From assembly GCA_036009105.1 (NCBI GenBank), contig DASYMJ010000299.1:1-37938 (forward strand): a stretch of DNA of 37,938 nucleotides, read 5' to 3'. Of this stretch, positions 8,387 to 15,999 are shown piece after piece. The first letter of the stretch is position 1. Each line of letters starts with the position of its first letter. The DNA is from JAFAVZ01 sp036009105. GTDB lineage: Bacteria > Acidobacteriota > Thermoanaerobaculia > Gp7-AA8. The notes under the pieces were generated by a model. That model had not been told where the DNA came from and ran no database searches. It saw only the letters and a program-made list of their open reading frames with translations. The translations under genes were made by a program, and so were the position numbers.

Positions 8387-9585
8387 AGGCAGATCTTTCC
8401 CAGCACGGCGGGCGTGCCACCCACCAGGCGCGCCACGTCCGTGTACATGCCGGCCACGGAGTCATTGGCGATGAGCGCCATGGCCATGGCCTCCTTCTGC
8501 TTGGAGAACTTGTAGACCTCCACGTTCGTCTCCGGCAGCCGCTCGCGCAGCATCTGCATGAGGGTGGGGTTCTTCGCGCCGCCGCCGGCGACGAGCAGCT
8601 CGTCGATGCGCCGGTCGATGAAGGTGCGATAGGCGTGCGCGATCGATTCCGCGGTGAACGCGGTGGCGGTGGCAATGAGGTCGTCCGGATCGACCTCGCG
8701 GAACTGCTCCGCCATCCGCCGCGCGTATTGCCGTCCGAAGCGCTCCCGCCCGGTGGTCTTGGGCGGCTTGAGCTGAAAATACGGATCGGCCATGCACCAG
8801 GCCAGCACGTCCTCCCTCACCGAGCCGCGCGCGGCTCGCGCGCCGTCGAGGTCGTACGTCTCGCTCTCGCCGCTCACGATGTAGGTCAGGGCATCGATCA
8901 CCATGTTGCCCGGGCCGGTGTCGAAGGCCATGACGTCGTTCATCTTCGCTTTCGGCGGGACGTACGTGACGTTGGCGATGCCGCCGATGTTCTGCATGGC
9001 CCGGGCGAGCGTGCCGTGCCGCGCCTGGGCCCAGTCGAAGTAGGCCACCAGCGGCGCGCCGTGGCCGCCGGCCGCGACGTCGCGCACGCGCAGATCGCCG
9101 ACGGTGACGATGCCGGTCCGCTCGGCGATCACGGCCGACTGGCCGATGGCCAGGGTCGAACGGGTGGAGATCGGCTCATCGATCCAATCCACCGTTGTGG
9201 TCGAAGGCTCCGCGGTCGGCCGCGGACGATGCCAGATGGTCTGGCCGGCAGCGGCGATCAGATCGACCTGCCCGTTCTTCATGCCGGCGTTCGCGATCAC
9301 CTTGTTCGCCGCGGCCGCGAACAGCTCGCCCAGCACGAAGTCGAGGTGGCAGATCTCCTCGATATTGGCCTTCTCTTTGTCGAAGAGCGTGTTCACCCGG
9401 CTGCGGATCTCGGCGGGGAAGGGGAAGCTGTCGAAGCGCAGCTCGCGGATGCGGGCGCGCGAGGCGTGGCCGGTGATCTCCACCAGCACGGCGTCGATGG
9501 CGTCGACCGACGTGCCGGACATCAAACCGACGACATTCCGCTTGCGCTTCGTGCCGATCTCGTAGAGACGGTCCAGCCGTTTCAC
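8383..9585 (-). CDS. anmK: Anhydro-N-acetylmuramic acid kinase
   Basis: A 400-residue sugar kinase that hydrolyses the 1,6-anhydro bond and phosphorylates anhydroMurNAc to MurNAc-6-phosphate. The family signature VGLMSGTSVDAIDAV is at residues 19-33, followed by NIGGIANVTY, the FDTGPGNMVID loop and LVAGGGAKNPTLM near the end. Length is slightly above E. coli AnmK (369). It starts with GTG at 9585, overlapping the murQ stop (GTGA). Its substrate comes from lytic transglycosylases, and two candidates of that kind lie in this window (24022-25638). Confidence 0.96.
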   Translation of the reverse strand: MKRLDRLYEIGTKRKRNVVGLMSGTSVDAIDAVLVEITGHASRARIRELRFDSFPFPAEIRSRVNTLFDKEKANIEEICHLDFVLGELFAAAANKVIANAGMKNGQVDLIAAAGQTIWHRPRPTAEPSTTTVDWIDEPISTRSTLAIGQSAVIAERTGIVTVGDLRVRDVAAGGHGAPLVAYFDWAQARHGTLARAMQNIGGIANVTYVPPKAKMNDVMAFDTGPGNMVIDALTYIVSGESETYDLDGARAARGSVREDVLAWCMADPYFQLKPPKTTGRERFGRQYARRMAEQFREVDPDDLIATATAFTAESIAHAYRTFIDRRIDELLVAGGGAKNPTLMQMLRERLPETNVEVYKFSKQKEAMAMALIANDSVAGMYTDVARLVGGTPAVLGKICL

Positions 9586-10448
9586 TGCTCCAGGACCTCC
9601 CGCAGCGGGCGGCCGCCCAACAGGCGCCGCGCCTCCTCCGCGCCGATGCGCCGCTTCGCCATCAGCGTGGCCAGCTTCAGGTTGCCGCCGGCCTCGCGCA
9701 CGGCCTGCACGGCGAGCGGCCGCGTCACGCCGGCGACCAGCTCCACCATGCGCACGGCGCGGTTGCGCAGCTTCTCGTTCGTGGCCGGCATCTCGATCAT
9801 CAGATTGGAGTAGACGCGTCCCAGGCGGATCATCACGCCGGTGGAGAGCGTGTTCAGGACCAGCTTCTGCGCCGTGCCGCTTTTCATCCTCGTGGAGCCC
9901 ATGATCACTTCCGCGCCGGTGCGGGGCACGATGGCGATGTCCACATCCTGCGCCAGCGGCGAGCCGGGGACGGAAGTGACGCCCAGGGTGAGCGCGCCGA
10001 GCATGTTCGCCCGTCTCACCGCGGCCACGGTAAAAGGCGTGGTGCCGCTGGCGGCGATGCCGACGACCGCGTCCTCCGCCCGCACGCTTTGGTTGACCGC
10101 CTCGACCGCCGCTTCTTCATCGTCCTCCGCGCCTTCCGCGGCGGCGAAGAACGCGCGCTCGCCGCCCGCCATCAGCACCTGCACCATGGACGGTGGGATG
10201 CCGTACGTGGGGGGGAGCTCGGAGGCGTCGAGCATGGCGATGCGGCCGCTGGTGCCGGCGCCGGCGTAGAAGAGGCGGCCGCCGTGCTGGAGGCGCTCGG
10301 CGATCTGGTCGATGGCGTGCGCGATGCGCTCGGCCTCCGCCGCGACAGCGTCGGCCACGCGCCGGTCCTCATCCTGGATGATGCGGACGATCTCCAGCGT
10401 CGGGCGCCGGTCGATGTCGAGACTCGCTTCGAGCCGGTCCTGGGACAT
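9582..10448 (-). CDS. murQ: N-acetylmuramic acid 6-phosphate etherase
   Basis: A 288-residue SIS-domain lyase that cleaves D-lactate from MurNAc-6-phosphate to give GlcNAc-6-phosphate. Diagnostic stretches are YAGAGTSGRIAMLDASELPPTYG, GGERAFFAAAEGAEDD, VGIAASGTTPFT and GSTRMKSGTAQKLVLN, all close to E. coli MurQ. I chose the ATG at 10448, giving MSQDRLEASLD, because a TATCGT box ends eight bases upstream and the N-terminus then fits the family; in-frame ATGs at 10466 and 10475 also exist. It is the first gene of murQ-anmK-nagA-nagB and diverges from a UPF0158-like gene. Confidence 0.96.
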   Translation of the reverse strand: MSQDRLEASLDIDRRPTLEIVRIIQDEDRRVADAVAAEAERIAHAIDQIAERLQHGGRLFYAGAGTSGRIAMLDASELPPTYGIPPSMVQVLMAGGERAFFAAAEGAEDDEEAAVEAVNQSVRAEDAVVGIAASGTTPFTVAAVRRANMLGALTLGVTSVPGSPLAQDVDIAIVPRTGAEVIMGSTRMKSGTAQKLVLNTLSTGVMIRLGRVYSNLMIEMPATNEKLRNRAVRMVELVAGVTRPLAVQAVREAGGNLKLATLMAKRRIGAEEARRLLGGRPLREVLEQ

Positions 10449-10456
10449 CGCGGCGA

Positions 10457-10466
10457 ACGATATCAT
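10457..10466. promoter_or_regulatory. Overlapping divergent -10 boxes (murQ and UPF0158-like gene)
   Basis: The stretch ACGATATCAT contains TATCAT on the + strand (10461-10466), seven bases before the ATG at 10474, and TATCGT on the minus strand (10462-10457), eight bases before the murQ ATG at 10448. They share the central palindrome GATATC. The two promoters therefore appear to overlap, so RNA polymerase could occupy only one direction at a time. No -35 elements are evident. Confidence 0.5.
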
Positions 10467-10473
10467 TCGCTCC

Positions 10474-10956
10474 ATGGCCACTTCCCTGATGCAGAAACTT
10501 CGCCTCGCCTGGAGCGGCTGGCAGCGCCGGCGCGAAGAGGCCGACCGCGACTTCCTGGTCCGCAACGCTTCCTGGGGCCCGGCCGGCGCCGCTGCTGCTG
10601 CTGCCGCTTCGCAACCGGCCGCGCGGCAGGTCGATCTGGAAGGCCTGCAAGTGGCCTACCTCGACGACTCCGGCCGCATCGCCTATTACCTCGACACCGA
10701 GACCGGCGATGTGACCGACGTGCACGACGGCCGCCCTCTCCCCCTCCCCCGCTACCGCCCGGTCCCCCGCCGCACCGAAGCCTCGGATGCCGCCGACCGC
10801 CGCGCTTTCGTGGAGAAGATGGACCTGCGCATCCCGCACGCGGACGCCGCCGAGTTCCGCCGCGCCATTGCGAAGGATCGTGCGGTGGAGCGCGCCTGGT
10901 ACAACTTCAAGAATGAGCGGGCGACGGCGGCGGTGAGGGAGTGGCTGAAGTTCTAG
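10474..10956 (+). CDS. UPF0158-like protein of unknown function
   Basis: A 160-residue predicted cytoplasmic protein. Residues 52-83 (VDLEGLQVAYLDDSGRIAYYLDTETGDV) and the C-terminus (AEFRRAIAKDRAVERAWYNF, then a final WL) resemble the two halves of UPF0158 proteins, where a YYLDxxTG strand and a WYxFK helix are conserved. An alanine run (about 39-46) follows a basic N-terminal helix. No biochemical role is established for the family as far as I know. The start is the ATG at 10474, apparently leaderless. Its TAG stop shares the four bases CTAG (10953-10956) with the stop of the convergent SpoIIE-type gene. Confidence 0.75.
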   Translation: MATSLMQKLRLAWSGWQRRREEADRDFLVRNASWGPAGAAAAAAASQPAARQVDLEGLQVAYLDDSGRIAYYLDTETGDVTDVHDGRPLPLPRYRPVPRRTEASDAADRRAFVEKMDLRIPHADAAEFRRAIAKDRAVERAWYNFKNERATAAVREWLKF

Positions 10957-12590
10957 CAACTGCGTGCCACCACCAGCATCGTCACATCATCCGCCAGCGA
11001 ATCGAGCTCGCCCACGTGCGCCAGCACGGCTTCGTCCACTGTCCTGGCCAGCGCGTCGGCGTTGGCGCCGTGCACCAGGCGCTTGGAAACGGTGGCGGTC
11101 CCGAACTCCTCCCCCTCCGCGTTCTCCGACTCGGTGACGCCGTCCGTGAAGAGGATCAGCGCGTCGCCGTCCTCCAGCTGCACCTGGCGCTGGGTGTACT
11201 CGGCGCGCGTGACCACGCCCAGCAGCAAGTCGGTCTCGCCGAGCTCCTCCACGCTGTCCTTCCGCACCCAGAGGGGGGGCGTGTGGCCGGCGTTCGCGTA
11301 CTGGATGAGGCCCGTCCGCGTGTCGAGGCGCCCGAGGAAGAGGGTGACGAACTTCGACTGGGGGAGGTTCTCCTTCAGGGTCATGTTCAGCTCGGCCACC
11401 AGCGCGGCCGGCTCGGGGTCGCTCTTGCAGAAGATGCGGAAGGCGGCCTGCAGGCCGGCCATCATCAGCCCGGCGGTGATGCCTTTGCCGCTCACGTCCG
11501 CGATCACGAAGTAGACCTTGCCGTCCGGCCGCACCACGAAGTCGTAGTAGTCGCCGCTCACCGTGCGGCAGGGCCGGTTCATGCCGGAAAACGTGTAGCC
11601 TTCGATCCCCTTCGGCGGCGGCGGGAGCAGCCGGCGCTGGATGGTGGAGGCCGTCTTCAGCTCCTCGTCGATGAGCCGCTTCTGGATGGCTTCCTCGCGC
11701 AGGCGCGTCTGCTCCAGCTTGATGGCCGCGAACCGGGCGATCTGGGCCACCAGCCGCACGTCATCCTCGGTGATCGCGCGCTGGTTGAAGAGGTAATCGA
11801 CGTACAGCAGGCCGACCACCGAGTTGTTGATCATCAGCGGCGCGCAGAGGATGGAGTGGATGCCCTGCATGATGATCGACTGCGCGCGGCTCAATTTCTC
11901 GTCCACGCTGACGTCGATGAAGGCGAGCGCCTTCTTCTCCTCCACCACGTCGTTGAGCAGCGTATGGCTGATGGTCAGCTCGCTCGCGTCGCTGCGGTCC
12001 TGGCGGCGGACCTCGACGTTGTAGAACGACTTGCCGTCCGCGGCGATGAGGCCGAGCGCGGCGCGGGACGGCCGCAGGTGCTCCATCACCCGGTCGACGA
12101 TGAAGCCGAACAGCTCTTCCATCGGCCGGTCCTCGATCAGCTCGCGGGCGAGCTGGTTGAGCGTGCGCAGGCGGGAGACGTCCTGCGAGTCTCCCTTGAC
12201 CGTGTCGATCTCATGGACGGGGATGGAGATGGTGGCGCTGATCTTGGAGTCGGCCACGGCGAGGAACTTGTCGGTGCTCGACTCGGCCGCGATGAAGACG
12301 ATCTCCGTGTCGCCGAGGCGGATGCGGTCGCCGGTCTTGAGCTGATGGTCGTTCTCGACGCGGTTGCCGTTCAGGTACGTGCCGTTGGCGCTGCCCAGAT
12401 CCTTGAGCACCCATTTCGCGCCGACGGCGATGATCTCGGCGTGGCGGCGGGAGAGGTAACGGTCCTTGATGGGGATGGAGCAGTCGGAGGCGCGGCCAAT
12501 GGAGACAGTCGGCCCTTGCAGCGGCTGCCGAAAGGGGGAAAAAAGGGGCGAGTAGACCGTGACTTCGGCGCGCGGCGGGGCGGGATCCAT
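10953..12590 (-). CDS. FHA-GAF-SpoIIE (PP2C) serine phosphatase
   Basis: A 545-residue signalling protein. The order is an FHA domain (about 27-95; IGRASDCSI, SRRHAEI, LGSANGTYLNGNRV), a GAF domain (about 145-305) and a SpoIIE/RsbU-type PP2C phosphatase (about 330-545) with SGDYYDF, IADVSGKG, NAGHTPPLW and FTDGVTE. FHA binds phosphothreonine and GAF binds a small ligand, so the enzyme likely integrates a kinase signal with a ligand to dephosphorylate an anti-sigma antagonist; partners are not in this window. A TAGAAT box 24 bases upstream and GGAG before the ATG at 12590 suggest a short leader. Confidence 0.93.
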   Translation of the reverse strand: MDPAPPRAEVTVYSPLFSPFRQPLQGPTVSIGRASDCSIPIKDRYLSRRHAEIIAVGAKWVLKDLGSANGTYLNGNRVENDHQLKTGDRIRLGDTEIVFIAAESSTDKFLAVADSKISATISIPVHEIDTVKGDSQDVSRLRTLNQLARELIEDRPMEELFGFIVDRVMEHLRPSRAALGLIAADGKSFYNVEVRRQDRSDASELTISHTLLNDVVEEKKALAFIDVSVDEKLSRAQSIIMQGIHSILCAPLMINNSVVGLLYVDYLFNQRAITEDDVRLVAQIARFAAIKLEQTRLREEAIQKRLIDEELKTASTIQRRLLPPPPKGIEGYTFSGMNRPCRTVSGDYYDFVVRPDGKVYFVIADVSGKGITAGLMMAGLQAAFRIFCKSDPEPAALVAELNMTLKENLPQSKFVTLFLGRLDTRTGLIQYANAGHTPPLWVRKDSVEELGETDLLLGVVTRAEYTQRQVQLEDGDALILFTDGVTESENAEGEEFGTATVSKRLVHGANADALARTVDEAVLAHVGELDSLADDVTMLVVARSC

Positions 12591-12614
12591 TCGATGCTCC
12601 GAAAAAGGTGCGCC

Positions 12615-12635
12615 ATTCTAGCATCGTGGTAGGTT
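12615..12635. promoter_or_regulatory. Divergent promoter region between SpoIIE-type gene and unknown gene
   Basis: ATTCTAGCAT holds TAGAAT on the minus strand (12620-12615) and TAGCAT on the + strand (12619-12624). A second + strand candidate, TAGGTT (12630-12635), ends six bases before the GTG at 12642. This is the same kind of overlapping divergent arrangement as at 10457-10466. Confidence 0.45.
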
Positions 12636-12641
12636 GCGCCC

Positions 12642-13244
12642 GTGCCGGAGGATTACTTCACGGAGATCGAGGCGCACTTCGCCAGCCGCCGCAATACGCC
12701 GTTCATTCTCTCGGCGAAAGACTGGGCGCTGATGAAGCAGTGGGCCGCGGACGGCGTGCCGCTGGCGGTGGTGATCGAGGCCATCGATTCGGTCTTCGAA
12801 AAGAACGAGACGAGCGGCCGCAAGCGCATCATCAGCAGCCTCTCCTACTGCAAGCACGCGGTGAAGGAGCTGTGGAACGAGCGGCGCGAGCTGCTGGCCG
12901 GGGCGGAGGGAAGCGTGCCCGAAGCCGCCGTGGCGGACCTGGTGGAAGCGCTGGCCAGCGACGTGGCGGCAGTGTCCCGGCCCTTCGGCGACCGCATCCG
13001 CGCGCTGGTTGCGGAGAAGAGCGTGCCGCGCATCGAGGAGCAGCTGATCGAGGTGGAGCGCGAGCTGATCAGGCACCTGCTGGAGACCGCCCCCGATGCG
13101 GACGCCATCCGCGCCGAGGTCGCGCTGGCCATCGGCGACGCCTCCAGCCTGGAGGAGAAGACGCGGGAGCGGACCATCGAGGCGAACACGCGGCGCATCG
13201 TGCGCGAGCGGTTCGCGGTGCCGAGGTTGACATTGTTTCGGTAG
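12642..13244 (+). CDS. Conserved-looking helical protein, unknown
   Basis: A 200-residue, mostly alpha-helical, charged protein without signal peptide or membrane segment. The first 75 residues (DYFTEIEAHF, ILSAKDWALMKQW, VVIEAIDSVFEK, RIISSLSYCKHAV) look like a small helical domain of the DNA-binding or replication-primosome kind, but no motif proves that. The rest is long amphipathic helix. GTG at 12642 is used because the N-terminus PEDYFTEIE reads as a natural beginning and a TAGGTT box ends six bases upstream. The stop TAG opens the family B inverted repeat. I do not recognise a named family. Confidence 0.75.
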   Translation: MPEDYFTEIEAHFASRRNTPFILSAKDWALMKQWAADGVPLAVVIEAIDSVFEKNETSGRKRIISSLSYCKHAVKELWNERRELLAGAEGSVPEAAVADLVEALASDVAAVSRPFGDRIRALVAEKSVPRIEEQLIEVERELIRHLLETAPDADAIRAEVALAIGDASSLEEKTRERTIEANTRRIVRERFAVPRLTLFR

Positions 13245-13319
13245 TTACTGGTTGCTGGTTGCTGGTTACTTGTAGAGCTGCTTTCTACCAGTAACCAGTA
13301 ACCAGCAACCAGCAACTAC
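13241..13319. repeat. Heptamer inverted repeat, family B, between convergent genes
   Basis: Arms 13241-13276 and 13284-13319 pair at 33 of 36 positions around a 7-base loop. Each arm is a run of heptamers GTTACTG/GTTGCTG. Both neighbouring genes end inside it: the + gene with TAG at 13242-13244 and the minus gene with TAG at 13318-13316. It could fold in either transcript and end both. There is no T-run. Confidence 0.92.
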
Positions 13320-14599
13320 CTCAACGCCTTATCCACCTGCTCCAGCAGCGCCGCCGCCGCCCGGCCGCTGACCGGCGCATCGGGGCTCGTCGCCGTGACC
13401 ATGGGGTCGCTGATGCCGCATGCGGCGAGGATCTTGTCGTTCGAGGTCTTCGCGCACGCGGCGCCGCGTGCGGTGAGCACGCGGATGGCGAAGCGGCCCA
13501 GGCCGGAGGTGGTCACCGGCGTGTACGGGCCGACGCGGCGGGTCACCGGATCGACGTTCAGGATGCCCAGGGCCAGGGCGCGGACCACTTCCTCGCGGCC
13601 GGCCACGTCGCCGATGTCGATGGCGATGGGCGGCGTGCCGAGGTTCTGTGAGAAACGCACCGAGGCGACTTTCCAGTAGAGGAGGACGGCGAGGTCGGCG
13701 CGGGTGATCGCCTCCGACTCCAGCGCGCGCTGGTAGTGCGCCGGCATGTTCAGCGCGTTCCAAGTCTCCTTGATGTCTTCCAGCCGCTCGGCGTAACGCT
13801 GGTCGTTCGAGCGGCGCATGAGGCGCTCGTAGCGGACGATCGCTTCCTGATAGCGGCCCCGTCCCACCTCGATCTCGGCCAGCGCTTCCTGGACGTCCGT
13901 GCGGTCGACGTCGCCGGAGTTGATCACCGGGTCGAGCTCGCGCCGCGCGTCGTCGAACTGCCGCTGGGCGATGAGCCGCTGGGCGAGGAGGATGCGCGCC
14001 GCGCTCGCGCCGGGCTGCAGCTGCAAAGCCTCGCGCAAAAGCCGGATCGACTCCTCCGGCGGCGCGGCGTTGGCGGCGGCGAACAGCTCGTTGAAGAGCT
14101 GCGTCTCCAGCTCCCGGACGCGCTCCGCCGCGGTGGCGGGCGCGTTGGGCTGCCTGGCCACATCGCGATAGAGCTCGTAGGCGCGCCTGGTTTGCTTGTC
14201 CGCCACGGCCAGCTCGGCCTGGAAGACGCGCGCCGCGAGGTAGTCGGGATGATCGGCGGCGAGCTTGTCCGCGATCGCGCGCGCCCCCTCCGCATCCCCC
14301 TGCCGCAGCAACACCATCCCCTCGGCCAGCGCGGCCGGAGCGTAGTCAGGATTCTTCGTGCGCAGCTCGTTCAGCCGGAGCCGCGCCTGCGGGTAATCGC
14401 CGGCCAGGTAGAAGCGCCACGCGGCCTCGAAGCGTTGGTCGAGCGGCGCGGGGGCGGCGGGCGTCCAGCCGGCGCGCGGGTCGAGCAGGTACCGGTCTTC
14501 GCCCTGCGGAACGACGGCGGGCGGGGGGGCGGTGGTGTCGGCGCAACGCGCGGCGAGGATCATCGCCGCGAGCATCATCAGGATGGTCTGTCGTTTCAA
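13316..14599 (-). CDS. Exported TPR protein with SLH-like C-terminal domain
   Basis: A 427-residue protein with an N-terminal signal sequence (MKRQTILMMLAAMILAARC). The cysteine at 19 follows Arg, which is poor for a lipobox, so lipidation is doubtful. Residues about 55-300 are tetratricopeptide-type helical repeats (for example FEAAWRFYLAGDYPQARLRL, IVRYERLMRR). The end (ITRADLAVLLYWKV, DIGDVAGREEVVRALALGIL, TTSGLGRFAIRVL) has the spacing of S-layer-homology repeats, which suggests binding to the cell wall. The start codon is TTG at 14599 with GAGGGA upstream; no ATG fits before it. The stop lies in the family B repeat. Confidence 0.8.
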   Translation of the reverse strand: MKRQTILMMLAAMILAARCADTTAPPPAVVPQGEDRYLLDPRAGWTPAAPAPLDQRFEAAWRFYLAGDYPQARLRLNELRTKNPDYAPAALAEGMVLLRQGDAEGARAIADKLAADHPDYLAARVFQAELAVADKQTRRAYELYRDVARQPNAPATAAERVRELETQLFNELFAAANAAPPEESIRLLREALQLQPGASAARILLAQRLIAQRQFDDARRELDPVINSGDVDRTDVQEALAEIEVGRGRYQEAIVRYERLMRRSNDQRYAERLEDIKETWNALNMPAHYQRALESEAITRADLAVLLYWKVASVRFSQNLGTPPIAIDIGDVAGREEVVRALALGILNVDPVTRRVGPYTPVTTSGLGRFAIRVLTARGAACAKTSNDKILAACGISDPMVTATSPDAPVSGRAAAALLEQVDKALR

Positions 14600-14615
14600 A
14601 TGGTCCCTCTATCTG

Positions 14616-14679
14616 GCCATCGGCGATCAGCGATCAGGAGCCCGGTTTCCCTGATCGCCGATCGCTGATCGCCGATGGC
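14616..14679. repeat. Heptamer inverted repeat, family C, overlapping the miaA 3' end
   Basis: The stretch 14616-14635 pairs perfectly over 20 bp with 14660-14679. Arms are built from GATCGCC/GATCGCT heptamers, and the right side carries one extra unit. The last residues and stop codon of miaA (TGA at 14629-14627) lie inside it. Confidence 0.88.
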
Positions 14680-15586
14680 TTTTCATGATTTGCACTGCCG
14701 TCTCGAACGCAAGCTCTCTGTCGGTTGCGTCCAGCCACTGCACATTTCGCTCCGAGCGCAGCCATGTCATCTGCCGCTTGGCGTAGGCGCGGGTGCGGCG
14801 GCGCGTCTCGGCCATGGCCGCATCGAGCGCCATCTCCCCCGCGAGCACCGCCGCCGCCTCGGCATAACCGATGGAGGTGAAGGGGCGGGCGGAGGGGGGG
14901 TACCTGGCCAGCAGCGCGCGCGTCTCCTCGACCAGGCCGGCGGCGTACATGGCGTCCACTCGGCGGTCGAGCATCTCCACCAGCCGGGGGCGGTCGAGGG
15001 TCAGGGCCATCTTCAACGCGGGCGTCTCTGCATTCGGATCGGCCGTGGGGCGCTCCCAGCTCGAGATCGGACGTCCGGTGACGAGCCATACTTCGAGGGC
15101 CCGCTCGACGCGGTGCCGGTCGGCCGGGGCGATCTTTCTACCACTTTGCGGATCGATTTTCGACAGCCAGCCGTAGAGCCTGGCCTGGCCGCCCGGCTTG
15201 CCGGCGATGCGATGGATGCGCTCGCGGATGTTCGCGTCGCGGCCGGGCATCTCCGGTAAACCGGCGAGGAGCGCGCGCAGATAGAAGAAGGTGCCGCCGA
15301 CGAGGATCGGCGTCTTGCCTCTCTGTTCGATCCCCTCGCAGGCCGCCCGGGCCATCCGCGCGTAATCCGCGGCGTTGAACTCCTCGGTCGCCTCGATGAG
15401 GTCGAAGAGGTGATGCGGCACCCGCGCCCGAGTCTCGGCCGAGGGCTTGGCGCTGCCGATGTCGAAGCCGCGGTAGATCTGCACGGAGTCGAAGTTGACG
15501 ATCTCGCCGCCGATCGTTTCCGCGAGCCGGATGGCCAGCTCCGACTTGCCGCTGCCGGTGGGGCCGGCGATGACGACCGGCCGCAT
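14627..15586 (-). CDS. miaA: tRNA dimethylallyltransferase
   Basis: A 319-residue enzyme that adds a dimethylallyl group to adenosine 37 of tRNAs reading codons that begin with U. Walker A is GPTGSGKS (near the N-terminus), followed by NFDSVQIYRGFDIGSAKP, HHLFDLIEATEEFNAADYA, LVGGTFFYLRALL and RHRVERALEVW. Length is normal. The last 14 or so residues (after MKSHRR) come from the family C inverted repeat, so the C-terminus has been rewritten by the repeat. The start ATG overlaps the stop of the upstream membrane gene by one base (TAATG), so the two are coupled. Confidence 0.97.
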   Translation of the reverse strand: MRPVVIAGPTGSGKSELAIRLAETIGGEIVNFDSVQIYRGFDIGSAKPSAETRARVPHHLFDLIEATEEFNAADYARMARAACEGIEQRGKTPILVGGTFFYLRALLAGLPEMPGRDANIRERIHRIAGKPGGQARLYGWLSKIDPQSGRKIAPADRHRVERALEVWLVTGRPISSWERPTADPNAETPALKMALTLDRPRLVEMLDRRVDAMYAAGLVEETRALLARYPPSARPFTSIGYAEAAAVLAGEMALDAAMAETRRRTRAYAKRQMTWLRSERNVQWLDATDRELAFETAVQIMKSHRRSAIGDQGNRAPDR

Positions 15587-15984
15587 TAGCCGCGGGGCCG
15601 GGTGGAGGCGGGGGGGCGGGGCGGCCGGTTCGCGGTGCGCTCGTGCGCCTGCTGTTCCCCGCTGCGGATGCGCGTCAGGTGCGTCCGCTCGTCCTCGTCA
15701 TGCAGTATTTTGCGCAAATGCTCGCGGCAATATAAACCCCCGTGCGGAATCGGGGTGCGGCAGACCGCGCAGCGGTTCCTGATCACCTTCTTCGAGCCCT
15801 TCTCCAGGAAGCGGAAGGCGAGCCCCGCCACCAGCAGGACGCCGCCCACGATGAGCGCCTTCTGCAGCATCTCCAGCGGCACGAGCTCGGCCACCGGCGA
15901 GTCCTCGAAGCTCTCGTGAACGACGTAGAGCGCGAGGATGATCACCAGGATCCAGAGCCCGAGGCGGAGGAGCGTCGACGACAT
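15586..15984 (-). CDS. Small membrane protein with CxxC-CxxH zinc-ribbon-like motif
   Basis: A 132-residue protein with two predicted membrane segments (about 7-22 and 42-59), then a cytoplasmic tail with C72-x2-C75 and C86-x2-H89, spaced like a small zinc-binding knuckle, and a charged, proline-rich end. I do not recognise a family. It sits 15 bases after comEC and overlaps the miaA start, so it belongs to the rlmD-comEC-this-miaA run. A TAGAGT box about 12 bases before the ATG could also start transcription. Confidence 0.7.
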   Translation of the reverse strand: MSSTLLRLGLWILVIILALYVVHESFEDSPVAELVPLEMLQKALIVGGVLLVAGLAFRFLEKGSKKVIRNRCAVCRTPIPHGGLYCREHLRKILHDEDERTHLTRIRSGEQQAHERTANRPPRPPASTRPRG

Positions 15985-15999
15985 AGAGGTGGGGAGACT

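Noticed and set aside
10941..12632. Open frame of 563 codons opposite the SpoIIE-type gene
   Set aside because: The minus strand encodes intact FHA, GAF and PP2C motifs; the + frame has no recognisable domain and His/Arg/Asp-rich shadow composition.
13241..13319. CRISPR-like repeat array
   Set aside because: Units are 7 bp with no unique spacers and arms are inverted, not direct repeats with spacers; no cas genes nearby.
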